The position numbers and the translations under genes are program-made. Shown here one piece after another: positions 11,386 through 14,187 of a stretch of DNA of 14,187 nucleotides; the stretch's first letter is position 1, and every line of letters begins with the position of its first letter. The stretch spans positions 1 through 14,187 of the forward strand of contig NZ_WJFC01000278.1 in the NCBI RefSeq assembly GCF_009725235.1, written 5' to 3'. Source of the DNA: Scytonema sp. UIC 10036. Its GTDB lineage: Bacteria; Cyanobacteriota; Cyanobacteriia; Cyanobacteriales; Nostocaceae. A model generated the notes under the pieces. It was given only the letters and a program-made list of their open reading frames with translations, had not been told where the DNA came from and did not search any database.

Positions 11386-13944
11386 CTATTCTTCTACACC
11401 AACAGCAACTTTCTTGGTATAGTACTCAGTCTTCGCGTATACACTGAGAATGCTTTCACCTACCTCAAAAAACGTCCCTTCTTGCTCATCCTTGGAAAAC
11501 TGCAAGTTTGGATATTTTGCAGCTAGTTCATCAGCAGTCGATGCTATGGGTTGCATTTCGTCTGGTAACAGCCCTGTAGAACCAATGTAGAATACTAGAG
11601 GACAAATTTTGTCGCGGTAAATTCTTTCTACATACGCTTCTAATTTTTTATCGGCTGCTGTTAAAGCTGTAACCATCTCCTCTTTACCAACTGGTTTCCC
11701 ATCCCACTTATCTTGCAAGACTCGCACCAAACTATCAGCACCAACTCTTGCAAGGATAGCTGTCACTACGCCATTTTGCTCTAATCCCAAGAAATTATCG
11801 AAAATGGGTTTCATGAACTCATCCACTTTTGTGATTTTTGTACGGGATGACAGTTGCTTGTGGTTGTAAGCGGTATTTTCATTGAAAGCGAGTTCAAAGG
11901 TAGGCTTTTGCAAAATCTCTCCAGTTTCTTTGTCATAAACCTGATACATCCTGTCAAGGAACTTGTTTGCAGAATGCAATTTGCTGAGGTTGAGAATCTC
12001 TTTGCTACCAATATCGATTTTATAGCTGACTCTAGAGTCAATCGTACCAGTCGCTAGAGCTTCATTGATGTCTGTGTATTCGTTGGTGGTAGGAAAATTA
12101 ATGTAAAGGCTCTTTGAAAGATAATGCTTTTTCAACTCTTCTAACTGTTCTGGCAAAAAGATATCTGACTCTTCTTTCAAGTGAGCAGAAATGATACTGG
12201 AAAGAACTTTGATTTCAGCTAATTGGTTGAATAAACCATCGATACTGCTGTAATATCCCTCAAAAGGTACTAAAGGTAAATTATCCAGTTTAATAGTATA
12301 CTCATCATGGAAATCAAATTCTTTAACAGGAGAATTATCTTTTTCTAGCACTCCTTGTTCTTTTAAAGCTTCAAAAGCTTTCTTGCTGCTGATTTTCACG
12401 CGCAATGATTTCACGTTGAGGTCGCCATCGCTGACGATAGTATAATTATTAAAGGCTGCTAGGTCATTTACTAACAATCCTGCAACTTCAATAATGGGAG
12501 TTTTGTCTTCTGCTTTAACCAGCCTGACTTTACGAGTGACAAGCATATTGACTGTGGCGGTGTTGTGGTTGATCTCAAACGATCCCATACCAATATAGTC
12601 AGTTTTATCTATGTACTCGGTTGTTAACCAAGGCTTGACAAGGTTACCATCTGCATCTCTGGAACCTTTAACTCTTTTGATTCCTTTTCTTTGATAATTT
12701 TCCTGCAAGTGTTTGAAGTTAATAATGATACTGCTGCGATGTTCTTCCAAAAGTTTGATGAGTTCTAACAAGGAAGTTTTCTCGTTAACTTTCACTCTAT
12801 CTAGAATTTCGTGCTCTTTCAAGACATTGGGATAGAACAATGCAATGTCAATATCTTGGGCAAAATCTGCCACTTGTTCGTTTGTTAAAGCTTTAGCGTG
12901 TCTTTCCGTTAAAGTAGCATCAAAAGTACTTGCGATCGCATACTTAGCAGTATTCAAATTTCCTTCCGCCAAGTTGGCTTTTGCAAAAGCATACACCGAC
13001 TCATCATTTTGAGCCACAGGAACATCTAATTGCTCGTAAGCCTCTTTGGTGATTTGCTTGTATTTGTAAATGATGGCTTCATCATCTGCTTTTAATCCAC
13101 AGATTTTTATAGTTCCTGTTGTTCCGTTAATTTTCTTAGCACTTTGAGAGAAAAGAATTTGATAGCTGTAATCAGCAGCTAAAGGTTCTTCTATGGCTGG
13201 TGCTACTGAACTCCCTAACAATTTAGAAGTGCTGTAAATAGCGTTATAAACTTCTTTGACATCACCCGCTTTAATACATACACCAGAGACAATGTTGGCA
13301 ATCTTGGAAAGAAGTTTAAAGTCCGAAGAGTAGGAATAAGCAATGGTATTCACAAAAACATCTTTGCCTTTCAGTTCTTGGCAAATAGTCTCAAGGGCTT
13401 TTGCTTCTGCACTGGGGCTAGTATCATTAGCATAACCATCGCTGTGGAGAGTGATAGCAGTTAATTCTCCCTCTTGTATCATTGATTTTGCCATCTCCAT
13501 GGATTGGGAGATGCACGTTGCGTAAGTTGCGCGAATTTGGCGAATGGCTTCTAGGTACGGAGAATTTTGTTTCATCACTTCTTGAATAGGAATTCGTTTG
13601 AAGTGACAAGTGACATCCCCTTTGGATGAGTAAGAGATTAAAGTGATAACTAACTGGAAGTTTATGTATTCGTCAAGAGTGAGAAGTTTAATTAAAGTGT
13701 CTTTTAATGCCTGAATGTCCCCATACATCGAACCAGAGCGATCGATGATAATGATGCTATGGGCTACAGATTTTTCCGGAATATCACCTGGCTTTCTTTC
13801 TAAGTGAACTTTATCTACTAGGTAGTAAGCTTTTTCTTTGCCTGCAAAATTATAAAGAGTAAATTTTGTTCTAGTGTTCTGAGTGGATGTACTGCTATTC
13901 TTGGAAGGTTTTGCACTGTTGTTTTTTGATGATTTTTTTGCCAT
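11386..13944 (-). CDS. Large VWA-domain protein of unknown role
   Basis: 852-residue protein without signal peptide or membrane segment, presumably cytoplasmic. Residues 1-26 are a Ser/Lys/Asn-rich disordered tail. A von Willebrand factor A domain spans about 61-240, with a complete metal-ion-dependent adhesion site: DRSGSM (Asp68, Ser70, Ser72), a Thr at 140 or 143 (ATYATCIS), and Asp169 in LHSDGYAND. Such domains bind Mg2+ and a partner's acidic residue to build complexes. Residues about 255-300 look beta-rich and 300-375 helical (AKYAIASTFDATLTERHAK). The remaining 480 residues, with charged helices near 590-640 and 690-800, match nothing I recognise. Intracellular bacterial VWA proteins often pair with MoxR-type ATPases, kinases or ter-type stress genes, but none is within this window. 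Its upstream partner, if any, would lie to the right of 14187. Confidence 0.9.
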   Translation of the reverse strand: MAKKSSKNNSAKPSKNSSTSTQNTRTKFTLYNFAGKEKAYYLVDKVHLERKPGDIPEKSVAHSIIIIDRSGSMYGDIQALKDTLIKLLTLDEYINFQLVITLISYSSKGDVTCHFKRIPIQEVMKQNSPYLEAIRQIRATYATCISQSMEMAKSMIQEGELTAITLHSDGYANDTSPSAEAKALETICQELKGKDVFVNTIAYSYSSDFKLLSKIANIVSGVCIKAGDVKEVYNAIYSTSKLLGSSVAPAIEEPLAADYSYQILFSQSAKKINGTTGTIKICGLKADDEAIIYKYKQITKEAYEQLDVPVAQNDESVYAFAKANLAEGNLNTAKYAIASTFDATLTERHAKALTNEQVADFAQDIDIALFYPNVLKEHEILDRVKVNEKTSLLELIKLLEEHRSSIIINFKHLQENYQRKGIKRVKGSRDADGNLVKPWLTTEYIDKTDYIGMGSFEINHNTATVNMLVTRKVRLVKAEDKTPIIEVAGLLVNDLAAFNNYTIVSDGDLNVKSLRVKISSKKAFEALKEQGVLEKDNSPVKEFDFHDEYTIKLDNLPLVPFEGYYSSIDGLFNQLAEIKVLSSIISAHLKEESDIFLPEQLEELKKHYLSKSLYINFPTTNEYTDINEALATGTIDSRVSYKIDIGSKEILNLSKLHSANKFLDRMYQVYDKETGEILQKPTFELAFNENTAYNHKQLSSRTKITKVDEFMKPIFDNFLGLEQNGVVTAILARVGADSLVRVLQDKWDGKPVGKEEMVTALTAADKKLEAYVERIYRDKICPLVFYIGSTGLLPDEMQPIASTADELAAKYPNLQFSKDEQEGTFFEVGESILSVYAKTEYYTKKVAVGVEE

Positions 13945-14187
13945 ATTTATTCTTACCCCGGTAATAGTAAACTAAAGTAATACTTTATCCTTCATGCTTT
14001 TCTACGGTCACCCTGGATAATACGAGTTTCTCGATTGCCTGTATTCTCAGAGTAAACACGGAATTAAACTTGTATGAAAAGCTATGCTCAGTTTCAATTG
14101 ACATAGTAAATGCAGAGATTGATTTACCCCCCCTCCTTGAATCCCCCCTTGGAAAGGCTACGGTATACACAGAAGTTAGATTTACCC
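13945..14187. other. Upstream region of the VWA gene and start of a C-rich repeat
   Basis: 243 bp to the window edge. Nearest the gene is an AT-rich stretch that should carry its promoter, with GGGGTAAG about 9-16 bases before the ATG as the only ribosome-binding candidate. Further right, ACCCCCCCTCCTTGAATCCC (about 14127-14146) and following bases belong to a C-rich dispersed repeat type common in cyanobacterial spacers. A 61-codon minus-strand frame (13985-14170) begins inside this repeat and is not supported. Confidence 0.5.

Noticed and set aside
13985..14170. 61-codon minus-strand frame just upstream of the VWA gene
   Set aside because: It begins in a C-rich repeat, its sequence is repeat-like (PRGDSRRGGK), and it lacks a family match.

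Overview
The window is chromosomal DNA from a filamentous, probably heterocyst-forming (Nostocales-type) cyanobacterium. Evidence: at least ten copies of the HIP1 octamer GCGATCGC (246, 369, 582, 1723, 6489, 6993, 7572, 10730, 11270, 12932); a pxcA gene, found only in cyanobacteria and plastids; a DUF1823-like gene; a cyanobacteriochrome-type diguanylate cyclase; and long intergenic spacers packed with heptameric tandem repeats and GC-rich palindromes. No IS element, prophage, CRISPR array, rRNA or tRNA was found.

Layout. 1-166: heptamer repeat block running into the stop codon of a family 2 glycosyltransferase/TPR gene (164-1360, -). 1361-1841: spacer with palindrome and heptamer remnants. 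1842-3131 (+): pxcA, the proton extrusion protein, convergent with acyP (3142-3465, -). acyP diverges from a DUF1823-like gene (3509-3874, +). 3875-4412: repeat-rich spacer ending in a clean 12-bp inverted repeat upstream of a CBM48-GH13 alpha-glucan enzyme (4413-6071, +). 6072-6406: tandem hairpins. 6407-8515 (-): a 702-residue membrane photoreceptor-like diguanylate cyclase. 8516-8961: spacer with three palindromes. 8962-10200 (-): mltA-type lytic transglycosylase. 10201-10712: spacer with a nested palindrome. 10713-10967 (+): intact small antitoxin, followed by a vapC toxin broken by a nonsense codon and a shortened end. 11342-11378: hairpin. 11386-13944 (-): an 852-residue VWA protein of unknown role. 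13945-14187: upstream region of that gene.

Most genes are single units with their own spacers, so no clear multigene operon is visible except the toxin-antitoxin pair. Functional links are loose: ion/pH homeostasis (pxcA), glycogen or maltodextrin metabolism (GH13), cell-wall turnover (mltA), light-linked c-di-GMP signalling, and one decaying toxin-antitoxin unit.

The most interesting items are: (1) the diguanylate cyclase, whose ethylene-receptor-like membrane domain keeps the copper-ligand Cys but has lost the His, Asp and Tyr of the binding site, and whose second GAF domain carries both cysteines of a DXCF cyanobacteriochrome at the exact 28-residue spacing; (2) the antitoxin beside a dead toxin; (3) heptamer repeats that supply the stop codons of two genes; (4) the large VWA protein with an unrecognised 600-residue C-terminal part. 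I did not find a convincing new multi-gene system inside these boundaries.
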